NCBI RefSeq assembly: GCF_034344865.1
Contig: NZ_CP133774.1
Location: forward strand, 4,526,001 to 4,590,000
Origin: Pseudomonas sp. 10S4
GTDB taxonomy: Bacteria; Pseudomonadota; Gammaproteobacteria; Pseudomonadales; Pseudomonadaceae
Length of the DNA: 64,000 bases
Direction of reading: 5' to 3'
Below, in pieces: positions 36,799-46,051 of this stretch (position 1 is the stretch's first letter; every line of letters starts with the position of its first letter). The notes beneath the pieces were generated by a model that made no database searches, was not told the DNA's origin, and saw nothing but the letters and a program-made list of their open reading frames with translations. Made by a program: the position numbers and the translations under genes.

Positions 36799-38628
36799 AT
36801 GAATAACAACAATAAGATCTGCCATCCAAATCTGCGACGTGGGCTCCTGGCATCGGCGGTTCTCGCCGGGCTGGGTATCGGTCCCGTCTATGCTTTTGAG
36901 TTCAACACCGGCAACGATGACTTGTCGGTGCGCTTCGACAACACCCTGAAGCTCAACTATGCCCAGCGGGTCGAGGGCGCGAACAGCAAGCTGTCCAATA
37001 CCTGGAACAGCAACGACGGTGACCGCAACTTTTCGGCGGGCAGCCCGGTCTCCGAACGCCTTGATGTGCTGTCGGAACTGGACGTGGTGTTCAAGCAGAA
37101 CCTGGGTTTTCGGGTCAGCGCCAACAGTTGGTACGACCATGCCTATGACGACGTTGGCAGCACCAACCCGTCGACCAATCAGCTGAATAACGGCAAGCCC
37201 GATTCGAACCGCCAGAGTGGCTATGTCGACCGCTACTACAACGGACCGTCCTCCGAGTTGCTCGATGCGTTTGTGTTCGGCAGCACCGAGATCGGCGACG
37301 AATCGTTGCTCAGCGGCAAGTTGGGCAAGCACAACGTGTACTGGGGCGAAAGCATTCTGGCGTTCGCCCATGGCAACAGCTACGGCCAGGCAGGCCTGGA
37401 CCTGACCAAAGCACTGACCGTGCCCGGTACCGAATCCAAAGAGCTGTTTATTCCGCGTAAACAGTTGTCCACCAGCCTCACCGTCAACTCCGAATTGACC
37501 CTCGCCGCACAGTACTTTTTCGGTTGGGATGCCTCGCGCATTCCGGAGTCCGGCACCTTCCTGGGCTTCAACGACGGGATTCAGAATGGCGGCCACGATC
37601 TGTCGCTGATCGGCGGCGCCAACCCGTTGTTCGGCGTGCCCGGGCCGGTGGGGGCGAACGAGTACCTGCGACTCAACAACGGCCATACGTTTACGCCGAG
37701 CCAAAGTGGTGACTTCGGCCTGATGGCCAAGTGGAGCCCGGCATGGCTGGACGGCACGCTGGGTTTCTACTACCGCAAAACCTCCGACATGCTGCCCAAC
37801 ATTGCGCTGCAACCGACCGCCGTTGGTATCCCGCAGCTGATCTCGGGTAACGCAGGCAGCTACAACCAGTTTTACGTGGATGACATCGACATCTACGGCA
37901 TCAGCCTGGCGAAAAACATTGAAGGGGTCAGCTTCGGGCTGGACGTGAACTATCGCCACAACATGCCGCTGTCCAGCGTGCCGGCCACTGTCAATCCTTC
38001 GCCGGCAGCGGCGGGGCAGCCGGGTGTTATCAGCAGCTTCAACGGCGAAAACGGCGTCGCCCGCGGCAACACCGTGCACGCGGTGCTCAATGGCTTGACC
38101 ACCTTCGGCCCGACGCCGGTCTGGGACACCGCGCCGTTGCTGGTGGAAGTGGCGTATAGCCGCTGGCTGGACGTGACCGAGAACCAGCAGTTGTTCAAGG
38201 GCGATGACTGGTACCAGGGCATCGATAAGGTCACCAAAGACAACTACATCATGGGGATGAACTTTACGCCGACCTGGTACCAGGTTTTCCCCGGCATCGA
38301 TATGTACCTGCCGGTCAGCTACAACGTCGGCCTTGCAGGCCAGTCCTCGGTGCAATTGGGCGGTAACAAGGGCACCGGCAGTTACTCGGTCGGGGTCGGC
38401 ATGGACGTGCGCACTCAGTACCGCTTCGACCTCAAGTACGTTGATAACTTCGGCGACTTCGACACGTGTGGCTCTGCCGGCAGTGCCTCGGCACATGGCG
38501 ACGGTGCCGCGCCCGGCGCCAACGGCCAATACAACTGCGTTCCAGGCCAGGCCACTTCGTTTGCCGGCATCCCTGCGCAGCTCAAGGATCGCGGCATGGT
38601 TGCCCTCACATTCAAAACCACCCTCTGA
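36799..38628 (+). CDS. DUF1302 family outer-membrane protein
   Basis: A 609-residue exported protein. Signal peptide about 1-32 (ending PVYAF) then FEFNTGNDDLSVRFDNTLKLNYAQRVEG, the standard DUF1302 opening, and a repetitive beta-strand-rich body, which suggests a beta-barrel. The C-terminal MVALTFKTTL fits an outer-membrane end. First gene of the module DUF1302-DUF1329-YCF48-MMPL; this combination is seen near pathways for hydrophobic compounds and I infer a transport role. No experimental function is known to me. Confidence 0.85.
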   Translation: MNNNNKICHPNLRRGLLASAVLAGLGIGPVYAFEFNTGNDDLSVRFDNTLKLNYAQRVEGANSKLSNTWNSNDGDRNFSAGSPVSERLDVLSELDVVFKQNLGFRVSANSWYDHAYDDVGSTNPSTNQLNNGKPDSNRQSGYVDRYYNGPSSELLDAFVFGSTEIGDESLLSGKLGKHNVYWGESILAFAHGNSYGQAGLDLTKALTVPGTESKELFIPRKQLSTSLTVNSELTLAAQYFFGWDASRIPESGTFLGFNDGIQNGGHDLSLIGGANPLFGVPGPVGANEYLRLNNGHTFTPSQSGDFGLMAKWSPAWLDGTLGFYYRKTSDMLPNIALQPTAVGIPQLISGNAGSYNQFYVDDIDIYGISLAKNIEGVSFGLDVNYRHNMPLSSVPATVNPSPAAAGQPGVISSFNGENGVARGNTVHAVLNGLTTFGPTPVWDTAPLLVEVAYSRWLDVTENQQLFKGDDWYQGIDKVTKDNYIMGMNFTPTWYQVFPGIDMYLPVSYNVGLAGQSSVQLGGNKGTGSYSVGVGMDVRTQYRFDLKYVDNFGDFDTCGSAGSASAHGDGAAPGANGQYNCVPGQATSFAGIPAQLKDRGMVALTFKTTL

Positions 38629-38660
38629 ACCAAGAGCTGTGTGTTAACAGGAGACACCCC

Positions 38661-40024
38661 ATGAATTTCGTCAAATCAATCCTGGCCAGCGCTCTGGCGC
38701 TGACCGTTGCCTCATCTGCCTATGCCGCCGTCAGCCCTGACCAGGCGGCCAAACTGGGCAGCAGCCTGACCGCCGTCGGCGCGGAAAAAGCGGCGAATGC
38801 CGATGGCACTATTCCGGCGTACACCGGCGGCCTGACCACGATTCCGGCTGAATTCAAGACCGGTGATTCGTTCCGCCCGGACCCGTACGGCAATGAAAAA
38901 CCGCACCTGGTGATCACCACCCAGAACCTCGCCGAGCAGAAAGACAAACTCACCGCCACCACCCAGGCGCTGCTCACCCGTTACCCGACTTATCGCCTCG
39001 ACGTGTACCCGACCCACCGCACCATTGCGTTGCCCAAAGGGGTGCTGGACAACACCGCGAAAAATGCCGTGACCGCCAAGACCACCGACGGTGGCCTCGG
39101 TCTGGAAAACGTCTTGCCGGGCGTGCCGTTCCCGATTCCGGCTGACGGCAACGAAGCGATGTGGAACCACTTGCTGCGCTATCAAGGCGTGGCGATGACC
39201 AACAAGTACGACTCCTGGAACGTTGACTCCTCGGGCGCGGCCTCGCTGAGTTCCACCGGCAACTTCTTCATCGAATACCCGCTGTACGCGCCGGCACGCC
39301 CGGCTGGCCCGGTATCCGCCGATGAGGTGTTCTACAAGATCAAACTGGCTTACTCGGGTCCGGCCCGTCGCGCCGGTGAAGCACTGTTGCTAATGGACTC
39401 GGTCAACCCGCTGAAACAGCCGCGTCGCGCCTGGCAATACCTGCCGGGGCAACGTCGGGTGAAGCTCGCGCCGGACCTGGCCTACGACACGCCAAACCCA
39501 GGCACTGTCGGCGCCGCCACCTACGACGACGCGTTCCTGTTCAACGGAGCGATGGACCGTTACGACTTCAAACTGGTGGGCAAAAAGAACTCTACGTGCC
39601 GTACAACACCTACAAGTTGAGCTACCACAAAGACGCGGCCGACGTGATGAAGGCCAACCATGTGAACCCCGATCTGCTGCGCTGGGAGCTGCACCGGGTG
39701 TGGGTGGTCGAGGCCACGCTCAAACCGGGCAAGCGCCACATCTACAGCAAGCGCACCTTCTATCTCGACGAGGACAGCTGGATTGCTTTGGCATCCGACG
39801 AGTATGACGCCCGTGGCCAGCTCTACCGTGGCGGCTTCTCGCACCTGACCTACAGCTACGACGTGCAAGCCCCGGACACCATCAACCACATGCTCTATGA
39901 CCTGGTTTCCGGCGCCTACAACATGAACGGTTTCTACGGTCCTTACGGTGGCTTGAAGTACATCGAGCCACTGTCCAAGGCCCAATGGTCCGCCGAGTCG
40001 CTGGCCGGTACCGGCATCCGTTAA
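38661..40024 (+). pseudogene. DUF1329 family protein, frameshifted
   Basis: Starts MNFVKSILASALALTVASSAYA (signal peptide) with AGGAG upstream of ATG 38661; the mature part AVSPDQAAKLGSSLTAVGAEKAAN is typical of DUF1329, a LolB-like outer-membrane lipid-handling fold. The frame stops at 39620 after DFKLVGKK, while the other frame continues PYNTYKLSYHKDAADVMK to the end ESLAGTGIR at 40024. One missing A in the run at 39582-39586 gives KKELYVPYNTYKL. About 454 residues when repaired. It sits 33 bases after the DUF1302 gene. Confidence 0.85.
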
Positions 40025-40034
40025 CCCCGATCCC

Positions 40035-40125
40035 TGTAGGAGCGAGGCTTGCCCGCGAAGGCGGTGTGTCAGTCGACATCATCGTTACTGATACACCGCC
40101 TTCGCGGGCAAGCCTCGCTCCTACA
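40035..40125. repeat. REP-type inverted repeat pair, TGTAGGAGCGAGGCTTGCCCGCGAA variant
   Basis: Full pair with a distinct core: GTAGGAGCGAGGCTTGCCCG and its complement, ending CTCGCTCCTACA. It is inserted between the DUF1329 and YCF48 genes inside an apparent operon. Confidence 0.9.
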
Positions 40126-40158
40126 AGGAGGCGGTGGTGTGCACCCGAGATAATAAAA

Positions 40159-41235
40159 ATGACAACGATCAAGTGGTTTTTGCTGGCCGCATTGGCGGCA
40201 GCGATGGCGGTGCCGTTTACCCATCCGGCGGTGGCCGGTGAATTTGCCGATGTGCTCGATACACCTGCGCTGCCCAGCGCCCTGGCGGCCCACGCCACAC
40301 TGACGGGATTGGCCCGGGCCGGCGAGCGGTTGATTGCCGTGGGTCAGCGCGGGCACATTTTGTACTCCGATGACGCCGGCCAACATTGGCAGCAGGCCTC
40401 GGTGCCGGTCAGTTCCGACCTGGTGGCGGTGCACTTTCCAAATCCGCAACAAGGTTGGGCGGTGGGGCACGATGGCGTGGTGTTGCACAGCAGCGACGCT
40501 GGCCAGACCTGGAACCGACAACTGGACGGCCGTCAGATCGGCCCGATCATGCTCGACTATTACCGGCAGCAACTCGCCCGCCAACCGGACGACGCCGACC
40601 TGCAAGCGCGGGTCAATGACGCTCAACGCATGGTCGAGGAGGGCGCCGACAAACCCTTCCTGGATGTCTGGTTCGAAAGCGATCAGGTCGGCTACATCGT
40701 CGGTGCCTTCAACCTGATTTTTCGCACCGACGATGGCGGTCGCCACTGGACGCCGTTGCTGGAGCGCACCGACAACCCGACTGCGCTGAACCTCTATGCG
40801 CTGCGCCCGATCGGTGACCAATTGTTCATCGTCGGCGAGCAAGGGTTGGTGTTGAAACTGGATCGTCCAAGCGCTCGATTCAAGGCAACGCCCACGCCCT
40901 ATAACGGCAGCTTTTTCGGCATCACCGGCAAACCCGGGGTTGCGCTGGTATTCGGCTTGCGCGGCAACGTCTACCGCAGCACTGACGACGGCGCGAGCTG
41001 GAACAAAGTCGAACTCGGTTTGCCGATCAGCATCACCGCCAGCAGTGTGACCGCCGACGGCCGGATCGTCCTGGTCAGCCAGGCCGGGCAAGTGTTGGTC
41101 AGCGCTGACGACGGCGCCAGTTTTCAGATTCAACCGAACACTTCACTGGCCCCGGTGGCCGCCGCACAGATCACTAAAAGCGGCGCACTGGTGCTCGCGG
41201 GCACCCGTGGTTTGCGGCAATTGCCCCTCGAATAA
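40159..41235 (+). CDS. Exported YCF48/BNR-repeat beta-propeller protein
   Basis: A 358-residue exported protein: signal peptide 1-27 (ending VAGEF), then repeated beta-propeller blades with Asp-box signatures (YSDDAGQHWQQASV, SSDAGQTWNRQL, RTDDGGRHWTPL, STDDGASWNKV, SADDGASFQI). This fits YCF48-like photosystem assembly/BNR proteins, common beside DUF1329 and MMPL genes in Pseudomonas. Function here unknown, perhaps a periplasmic part of the envelope module. Confidence 0.85.
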   Translation: MTTIKWFLLAALAAAMAVPFTHPAVAGEFADVLDTPALPSALAAHATLTGLARAGERLIAVGQRGHILYSDDAGQHWQQASVPVSSDLVAVHFPNPQQGWAVGHDGVVLHSSDAGQTWNRQLDGRQIGPIMLDYYRQQLARQPDDADLQARVNDAQRMVEEGADKPFLDVWFESDQVGYIVGAFNLIFRTDDGGRHWTPLLERTDNPTALNLYALRPIGDQLFIVGEQGLVLKLDRPSARFKATPTPYNGSFFGITGKPGVALVFGLRGNVYRSTDDGASWNKVELGLPISITASSVTADGRIVLVSQAGQVLVSADDGASFQIQPNTSLAPVAAAQITKSGALVLAGTRGLRQLPLE

Positions 41236-41259
41236 GCCCGGCATAACAAAGAGAACAGC

Positions 41260-43691
41260 ATGATGGGTCACTACGAACTTGAAACAATGCCGGTCATCCG
41301 CGAGCTCAAGGGCTTCGATGCCCGCTCCGGAAACACCCTGGAACGGCTGATTTTTAACAACCGACTGTGGGTGGTGCTGGCCTGTTTGCTGGTGACGCTG
41401 GCGCTGAGTTTTTTTGCCTCGACCCGGCTGACGCTCAATGCCAGCTTCGAAAAAATGATCCCTCAGAGCCAGCCCTTCATCAAAAACTACCTGGAAAACC
41501 GTCAGGCCCTTCGCGGCCTGGGCAACGCGGTGCGGGTGGTGGTGGAGAGCAGCAACGGCGATATTTTCGATCCGCATTACCTCGATGCCTTGAAGGAGAT
41601 CAACGACGAACTGTTCGTGACCCCGGGCGTTGATCGTGCCTGGATGAAGTCCCTGTGGACCCCGGCCGTGCGCTGGACCGAAGTCACCGAAGAAGGTTTC
41701 CAGGGCGGGCCGGTGATGCCCGACTCCTACGACGGCTCGGCCCAGAGCGTTCAGCAGTTGCGGCAGAACATTGCGCGCTCGGGGATCGTCGGTAGCCTGA
41801 TCGGCAACAACTTCAAGTCGAGCATGATCTTCGTGCCGCTGCTGGAGAAAGACCCGGTTACCGGCCAGGGCATCGACTACCACCAGTTCTCTAAAACCCT
41901 CGAAGAGAAGCTGCGCAACAAGTACGAATTCGAAGGCCGGGTGCGGGTTGCGGGGGAAGAGGGCAAAGGCCCGATCAAGATCCGCGTGATCGGCTTCGCC
42001 AAACTGGTCGGTGACCTGATCGATGGACTGATGCAGGTGATGCTGTACTTCGGCGTCGCCGCGCTGATCGCCACGGCGATCATTTTTACTTCACCCGCTG
42101 CGTGCGCAGTACCGCGCTGGTGATCCTCTGCTCGGTGATCGCTGTGGTCTGGCAATTGGGCCTGGTGGCGCTGTTCGGTTTTGCCCTGGACCCGTTTTCG
42201 ATTCTGGTGCCGTTCCTGGTGTTCGCCATCGGCGTGTCCCACGGCGCGCAGAAGATGAACGGGATCATGCAGGACGTCGGGCGTGGCACCCATCAACTGG
42301 TCGCCGCGCGCTACACCTTCCGCCGCTTGTTCCTCGCCGGACTCACCGCGTTGCTGGCCGATGCCGTGGGTTTTGCGGTGTTGATGCTGATCGATATCCC
42401 GGTGATCCAGGACTTGGCCATCACCGCCAGCATCGGCGTCGCGGTGCTGATCTTCACCAACCTGGTGCTGCTGCCGGTGTTGCTGTCCTACTGGGGCGTC
42501 AGTCGCAAAGCCGCCGTGCGCAGCTTGCGCGCGGAAAACGAAGAGCTGCGCGGCAAAGGCATGGGCGCGCTCTGGAGTTTCCTCGACAAGTTCACCGAAC
42601 GCCGCTGGGCCACCATCGCCGTGAGCGTGGCGACGGTGTTGGCGGTGGGCGGGATTGTCGTCAGCCATCATCTGAAGATCGGCGATCTGGACCCCGGCGC
42701 CCCGGAACTGCGCGCCGATTCGCGTTACAACCGCGACAACGCCTACATCACTGCCAACTATTCGCTGTCCAGCGATCAGTTCGCGATCATGCTCAAGACC
42801 CCCAGCGAAGGCTGCCTGAAATACGAAACGCTGGTGGAGGCCGATCGCTTGGGTTGGCTGTTGCAGCAGCAACCGGGCGTGCAAACCACCGTGTCGCTGG
42901 TCAACGCGGTGCGGCAGATCACGGCTGGGTCTTACGAAGGCAACCCGAAGTGGCTGACCATCGCTCGCAACCAGAATGTGCTGAATTACGGCGCGCAGCA
43001 GGCCTCGGTCAGCAGCCCGGACCTGTTCAACAATGATTGTTCGATGATGCCGATCGTGGCCTACCTGTCCGATCACAAGGCCGAAACCCTGGACCGCGTG
43101 GTGCAAGTCGCCGAAACCTTTGCCCGTGAACACAGCAATGGTGATCGCCAGTTTATGCTGGCCGCCGGCAGTGCCGGGATCGAAGCAGCCACCAACATCG
43201 TTGTGCGCGAGGCCAACCGGACCATGTTGCTGTACGTCTATGGCGCGGTGATTGTGTTGTGTTTCATCACCTTCCGCAGTTGGCGAGCGGTGGTGGTTGC
43301 TGTGGTGCCGTTGATGTTGACCTCGATTTTGTGCGAAGCGCTGATGGTCTGGCTCGGCATGGGAGTGAAAGTCGCGACGCTGCCGGTGATCGCCCTCGGC
43401 GTGGGGATTGGCGTCGACTACGCGTTGTACTTGCTGAGTGTGCAGTTGGCGCAGCAGCGTGCCGGGTTGTCGCTGACCGAGGCGTATCGCAATGCGGTGG
43501 CGTTCACCGGCAAGGTCGTGGCGCTGGTCGGCATCACCCTGGCGGCAGGCGTCATCACTTGGGCTTGGTCGCCGATCAAGTTCCAGGCGGACATGGGCAT
43601 CCTGCTGACCTTCATGTTTATCTGGAACATGGTCGGGGCGTTGGTGCTGATTCCGGCGTTGTCGCACTTTTTGCTGCGTAAAGTGCGCTAG
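41260..43691 (+). pseudogene. MMPL/RND-type transporter, frameshifted
   Basis: A large RND-superfamily exporter of about 810 residues. The first frame (41260-42123) holds the first membrane segment (LWVVLACLLVTLALSFF) and the first periplasmic domain, and ends soon after LMQVMLYFGVAALIATAII; the second (from about 42102) holds the remaining membrane segments, e.g. FALDPFSILVPFLVFAIGVSHG and GVKVATLPVIALGVGIGVDYALYL. One missing T in the run at 42083-42087 restores IIFYFTRCVRSTALVILC. It probably moves a hydrophobic substrate or lipid; it ends the DUF1302 module, 24 bases after the YCF48 gene. Confidence 0.85.
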
Positions 43692-43713
43692 CTCTCAAGA
43701 CCACTGCAGGCCC

Positions 43714-43803
43714 TGTGGGAGCGGGCTTGCTCGCGAAAGCGGTCTGTCAGTCAACTTATGGGTTGAATGTGCTGGCGCCTTCGCGAGCAAGCCCGCTCCC
43801 ACA
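43714..43803. repeat. REP-type inverted repeat pair (TGTGGGAGCGGGCTTGCTCGCGAA)
   Basis: Standard pair directly after the MMPL stop, separating it from the convergent 137-residue gene. Confidence 0.9.
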
Positions 43804-43887
43804 GGTTTTGCGTACTTTCAATGAGGCCTGGTGCTTGCCCGCCGCCGCCAACAGATTTTTCAAGCAAGGGATGCGGCGGTGAAACAC

Positions 43888-44289
43888 TTAGGCATCGCGC
43901 AGCAAGTCGTTGGCGTTGAGCAGCTCGTAGGCGATCTCCGGGCGCTTTTCCAGGCTTCGGCGGATGGCGGCCGGAATCGCCGCGCGGGTCTTGCGGCATA
44001 GGCCCGGCAGTTCCTCGATCTGTATGCCGATGCCGCGCATGGTTCGCACTTCGTTGAAGCTCGGCATCAGTTCAACTCGAATGCCTAAGCGCCCGTACAT
44101 CAGCTGCTGCACGTGTTCAAGGTCGGCCAGGCTTTGCAGGTTTTCCAGGCGCTCAAGCAGGCGTTTCTCATCCTGACGGGTCAGAAACAGGATGCGCACG
44201 TCCGCGCCGGGAGTTTCCAGCAACGGGTCACGCCCGCAAATGCAGGCACCGGGTGGGCAGGGTGAACGGATCGGGGCCGAGGTCGTCAT
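43888..44289 (-). CDS. Conserved-looking protein of unknown function with N-terminal Cys cluster
   Basis: A protein of about 133 residues. After a short N-terminus it has CPPGACICGRDPLL, a C-x4-C-x-C arrangement that could bind metal, then an alpha-helical stretch (RQDEKRLLERLENLQSLADLEHVQQLM) and a C-terminal RRSLEKRPEIAYELLNANDLL. I do not recognise the family. Start uncertain: 44289 (MTTSA) or 44301 (MIEPM), neither with a strong ribosome binding site. Confidence 0.6.
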   Translation of the reverse strand: MTTSAPIRSPCPPGACICGRDPLLETPGADVRILFLTRQDEKRLLERLENLQSLADLEHVQQLMYGRLGIRVELMPSFNEVRTMRGIGIQIEELPGLCRKTRAAIPAAIRRSLEKRPEIAYELLNANDLLRDA

Positions 44290-44347
44290 GGGCTCAATCA
44301 TAGTGGCCCGTGATCAGTTTTGCCCATAGCGTTCGAGCGCAGACCAA

Positions 44348-44373
44348 GGGCAGGCATTTATACAAGCCTGCCC
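44348..44373. other. Stem-loop between two minus-strand genes
   Basis: GGGCAGGC (44348-44355) pairs with GCCTGCCC (44366-44373) across a 10-base loop. It follows the DUF2388 gene and could terminate or process its transcript, but no U-run follows on the minus strand. Confidence 0.4.
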
Positions 44374-44402
44374 CTGATACTCACGCGAGTGAACATAGGT
44401 GG

Positions 44403-44717
44403 TTAGTGAGGCGCTGGCCCTTCGTATTGAACGAGGATCGCATTGGCCAGGTCTTCGTCGGTGGCGTTGAGGCCAGGGTTGTCCTGGCGGATCTGATGCA
44501 ACACCGCTTCCATGTAGACCCCACGAATAGCGCCGTCACTGGCGACAAACGCAGAGACGTCATCCCGAGCCGGAATCACCATTTTGTGGTCTTTGAAGGT
44601 TGAATAAAGGGAAGCGGAAACCCCTGCCGAGGTCGCAACATCCTTGCCGCTTACGGCCAGGGCTGACCCGATGGGCAGGCACAATATCAGAGAAGTAATG
44701 AGTAGCATGCGGCGCAT
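44403..44717 (-). CDS. DUF2388 family small exported protein
   Basis: A 104-residue protein with a signal peptide (MRRMLLITSLILCLPIGSALA) and the DUF2388 pattern SASLYSTFKDHKMV...ARDDVSAFVASDGAIRGVYMEAVLHQIR. GGAGG lies about 8 bases upstream of ATG 44717. These small periplasmic proteins occur in several copies in Pseudomonas; their function is unknown. Confidence 0.8.
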   Translation of the reverse strand: MRRMLLITSLILCLPIGSALAVSGKDVATSAGVSASLYSTFKDHKMVIPARDDVSAFVASDGAIRGVYMEAVLHQIRQDNPGLNATDEDLANAILVQYEGPAPH

Positions 44718-44871
44718 GGCGTCGTCCTCCAACAGCGTAAAGCGAAAAGGAAGTAACACATTACTTAGGAGGTGCGGCGGGGCTCAGGAGTTCAATTCCT
44801 GCGCACAAACCTTGTAGAAGGGAATCAGTCATAAGTGCTGTAGGGTCCCGTCGTTCCCAAGGAGAGTAGAG

Positions 44872-45017
44872 ATGATCGAACTGGCAACGTGGTACTTGAC
44901 GATCCCGGTCGGAACACCCGCCAAAGTCATCGATACGCCGCGACTGTTGGACTGCTATACCGATCAGTACTTTAGATCCGGCGATTCACTTTTCTTCTGG
45001 TCACCACAAATTCCCCC
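44872..45017 (+). pseudogene. Truncated alginate lyase (polysaccharide lyase family 7), N-terminal fragment
   Basis: The frame opens MIELATWYLTIPVGTPAKVI with AAGGAG upstream and continues TPRLLDCYTDQYFRSGD, SLFFWSPQIP, which matches the start of PL7 alginate lyases (LATWNLTIP...FRS...LFFW in memory). The match ends exactly where a REP pair begins at 45018, and no downstream lyase sequence (such as RSELRE) is present. I read this as a gene remnant whose 3' part was lost in a deletion involving the repeat. Confidence 0.75.
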
Positions 45018-45108
45018 TATGGGAGTGAGCCTGCTCGCGAAGGCGGAGTGTCAGCCGACATCCTTGCTGGATGTGCCGCCCTCATCGCGGGCAAGCCCGG
45101 CTCCCACA
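45018..45108. repeat. REP-type inverted repeat pair, degenerate
   Basis: TATGGGAGTGAGCCTGCTCGCG pairs with CGCGGGCAAGCCCGGCTCCC, with several mismatches. It directly follows the alginate lyase fragment, and a further single arm lies at 45153-45176. Confidence 0.8.
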
Positions 45109-45152
45109 GGGTCCGGTGTTGATCGGTAATTACGTGCCCAACGCCGATTCAC

Positions 45153-45176
45153 TGTGGGAGCGGGCTTGCTCGCGAA
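45153..45176. repeat. Single REP arm (TGTGGGAGCGGGCTTGCTCGCGAA)
   Basis: Lone canonical arm 45 bases beyond the degenerate pair, with no facing partner before the next gene. Probably half of a pair lost in rearrangement. Confidence 0.75.
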
Positions 45177-45212
45177 GGCGTCAGACCAGACACCCTTTAA
45201 CTGGCAGACAAG

Positions 45213-45644
45213 TCAGATATGGAAAGCCTGACGCCCAACCAACAACCATTTCCCATGTTGTTTCTGCCAAATCTGCAGGTTCTCGATCTCGGTCGGCACC
45301 ACTTCAGTACCGTTGAGCGCCTGTGCCGAGAAGTGGTTGCGGACCAGCGCCGTATCACCCGACAGGGTAATGGTCTGGTTCTGCATCTCTAATGTCTTGA
45401 ACGCGCTTTTGCCCGTTTTGATATCGGCAATGAAGGCTTTCTTGTCCTGGATTTTACCGCTGGAATGCCCATAGCTCAGGTTGGCCGCCGTCAGCGCTTC
45501 CAGGCCGGGAATGTCCTTGTGCAGCATGGCTTGGGTCAGATGGTCCACGGCTTGCGCCACGTCTTTGTCCGCAGCAGCCGGGGCGGCGGCGACATAGCCG
45601 CTGAAGAGACAGAGAAAACCGATCAGCACTTTGGTTTTTGTCAT
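45213..45644 (-). CDS. Exported SnoaL/DUF4440-like protein
   Basis: A 143-residue protein with a signal peptide (MTKTKVLIGFLCLFSGYVAAA) followed by an NTF2-type cone fold: VDHLTQAMLHKDIPGLEALTAANLSYGHSSG, KTLEMQNQTITLSGDTALVRNHF and LQIWQKQHGKWLLVGRQA. Such periplasmic domains bind small ligands or act as enzymes; no function is assigned. It looks monocistronic. The flanking gaps (45177-45212 and 45645-45825) hold no gene. Confidence 0.75.
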   Translation of the reverse strand: MTKTKVLIGFLCLFSGYVAAAPAAADKDVAQAVDHLTQAMLHKDIPGLEALTAANLSYGHSSGKIQDKKAFIADIKTGKSAFKTLEMQNQTITLSGDTALVRNHFSAQALNGTEVVPTEIENLQIWQKQHGKWLLVGRQAFHI

Positions 45645-45825
45645 GGGTGTTTCCTTGTTGTTGTGGGGGGCGCGACTGATTAATTTGTCAGTCGTCGTAC
45701 AACGTAGCAGATATTTTAGGGAGAAGTCAGCAAGCGATTCGGGCGTTTACCGCCATTTGTCGGGCGCGAGGAACGGCCCTTCAACTCGACACTTCCAAGG
45801 GGAAACGACCCACGGAAGCTCGACC

Positions 45826-46047
45826 ATGAATGATCAAGCAAAGCAGCAAGCCTTGGCTGCGTGGTACCAATTGCTGAGACAACCCGAGATCCGCATGGAC
45901 AGCGAAGAGCACTACGACGAACTGCTGAAGGCTGCCGATGAGATGGAACGCAAAGGACTCATCAACAGCGCAGAGTGGCGTGTGCTGGTGCGGGAGGCGG
46001 GCGTCGTCTTTGCCAATTCGATAGCGGGACTGGGAGGTGGGACCTGA
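45826..46047 (+). CDS. Small hypothetical protein
   Basis: A 73-residue protein, all-helical in appearance (ALAAWYQLLRQPEIRMDSEEHYDELLKAADEMERKGLI...). ATG 45826 has GGAAG upstream. No family recognised. Its stop lies at 46047, just before the DUF72 start at 46052, so the two genes are probably co-translated. Confidence 0.65.
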   Translation: MNDQAKQQALAAWYQLLRQPEIRMDSEEHYDELLKAADEMERKGLINSAEWRVLVREAGVVFANSIAGLGGGT

Positions 46048-46051
46048 ATCG

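Noticed and set aside
41877..43667. 596-codon minus-strand frame rich in His and Gln
   Set aside because: Shadow of the MMPL transporter gene; high-GC third codon positions create long antisense frames.
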